Part shown: positions 63,369 to 64,000 of the stretch, piece after piece | Layout of the letters: every line of letters starts with the position of its first letter | How positions within the stretch are numbered: position 1 is the first letter of the stretch | Assembly (NCBI GenBank): GCA_963805255.1 | Contig: CAWDTK010000003.1 | Coordinates: forward strand, 186,001-250,000 | Length of the DNA stretch: 64,000 nucleotides | DNA from: Bog-532 sp963805255 | GTDB taxonomy: Bacteria; Actinomycetota; Actinomycetes; Streptosporangiales; Streptosporangiaceae | Direction: 5' to 3' | Program-made: the position numbers and the translations under genes | The notes under the pieces: generated by a model | Database searches by the model: none | Seen by the model: the letters and a program-made list of their open reading frames with translations, nothing else | What the model was told of the DNA's origin: nothing

Positions 63369-63703
63369 CAGTCACCTCCCGGGGCCGGTTTGATCAACGC
63401 CTCCTCCCAGTCTGACTGCTACGGCTACTGCCGACACCCTGGCGGCCCTCCAAGACGTACACAGGCAGCATCGGCAGGCATCAGCGGCGGCCAAGCCGGA
63501 CGCCTGCCGATCGACCGTTCCTGCCGCGACGACCGTCGTTTGCGGATCATCACGGAGCGTGGCCGAAATCCGGTGCCAACACGCACGCATATCCGCCCAA
63601 TGGACGGCTGTGCAGTCAAGCTCGGGCAGGCCGGCGATGGTGCAGATCCGGGTGATCTGCTCGGGTAAGTGACTGCGGGGAGGTTATGAGCAGGCGGATT
63701 GGA
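63369..63703. other. 335 bp between isochorismatase-fold and recombinase genes
   Basis: No supported gene. No tRNA-like attachment site was recognised here. Confidence 0.4.
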
Positions 63704-64000
63704 TCACCATCCTTCCGGCGTAGCAAGGAGATGAGGCTCGCGGGTCAGGGCGGCCAGTGCGGCGGCGACCTCGGAGAGGCTGGCGCGGACGTAGGTTGAC
63801 GTGGTGCCGGCGTCGCCGTTGTCGGTGTGGCCGGCGTAGGCGCGGGCGACGGCGTAGCCGAAATTCCGCTCTACCCAGGTCAGGGTGGTGTGCCGTATCC
63901 AGTGGATGCTGACCTGCTGAGTGCGCACCCAGGGCAGGCAGTTGCCGATGCGGGTCCACAGGTGGTCGTAGCGGCGGTAGGTGATCGGTCTCCCCTCGGC
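63704..64000 (-). CDS. Tyrosine recombinase/integrase, C-terminal part (runs off the window)
   Basis: The last 98 codons of a leftward gene open to the window edge: ITYRRYDHLWTRIG, then VSIHWIRHTTLTWVERNFGY (H-x-x-R), AYAGHTDN (histidine box) and the catalytic tyrosine in TSTYVRASL. These are the conserved C-terminal residues of phage-type integrases. The 5' part and any attachment site lie beyond the window. It may mark an integrated element to the right. Confidence 0.85.
   Translation of the reverse strand, partial: AEGRPITYRRYDHLWTRIGNCLPWVRTQQVSIHWIRHTTLTWVERNFGYAVARAYAGHTDNGDAGTTSTYVRASLSEVAAALAALTREPHLLATPEGW

Noticed and set aside
1..64000. tRNA or rRNA genes and a replication origin
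   Set aside because: No cloverleaf-like TPsiC segment, rRNA core sequence, DnaA-box cluster or partition genes were recognised by eye; a covariance search would be decisive.

Overview
The window is high-GC DNA from a filamentous-type actinobacterium. The evidence is an RbpA gene, F420-type (LLM) oxidoreductase, SARP/BTAD regulator, acVLRF1-type peptidyl-tRNA hydrolase, zinc-LID adenylate kinase, DUF3817 and DUF222/HNH families, frequent GTG starts and strong third-position GC. The exact genus cannot be set from this sequence; Streptosporangiales/Treboniales-like soil actinobacteria are a reasonable guess. No rRNA, tRNA or CRISPR array was recognised.

Layout. 0.1-7.6 kb: SARP-like ATPase regulator, berberine-bridge FAD oxidoreductase, a small graveyard (SDR and cupin fragments), acVLRF1 hydrolase and SseB, whose 3' end is entered by a Tn3-type terminal repeat. 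8.1-11.1 kb: an ECF sigma/anti-sigma pair plus a second, almost identical sigma gene without its anti-sigma. 11.4-12.1 kb: a METTL20-like methyltransferase. 12.4-26.4 kb: nested mobile DNA. An IS3 element is split by an IS66-type element that carries a DruA-like (DUF4338) gene. A frameshifted IS110 and an HD-GYP/LuxR regulator follow. Then comes an IS4-type element with a group II intron exactly at its left end, and a second copy of the same IS66-DruA element lies inside that intron. 26.4-32.0 kb: an inverted duplication carrying two copies of a gene pair (tyrosine/glycine/proline/glutamate repeat protein plus FHA protein) around decayed genes and a truncated F420 oxidoreductase.

32.0-49.1 kb is the stable part: oligopeptidase, prs, adk, small membrane proteins, two RNA-type methyltransferases, glycerophosphodiesterase, rbpA, polyprenol-phosphate mannose synthase, then the lysine fermentation-type cluster kamA / kdd-kamD-kamE-kal, and lgt. 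KamA converts L-lysine to beta-lysine, KamDE to 3,5-diaminohexanoate, Kdd oxidises it, and Kal removes ammonia from the CoA ester made later in the route. The cleavage enzyme (kce) is not in this window.

49.3-64 kb is accessory again: a large transposase of unrecognised family with clear terminal repeats, truncated DUF222, a secreted lysozyme-like protein, broken IS5, ISAzo13, IS701, IS481-like and serine recombinase genes, two phasin-like proteins (one fused to a GNAT domain), a frameshifted Hsp20, an isochorismatase-fold protein lacking the catalytic cysteine, and the C-terminus of a tyrosine recombinase running off the window end.

Two themes run through the window. First, in-frame short tandem repeats (15-33 bp units) lie inside many otherwise ordinary coding genes. 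Second, single-base frameshifts are numerous, so either decay or indel errors in the assembly should be considered when using the pseudogene calls.
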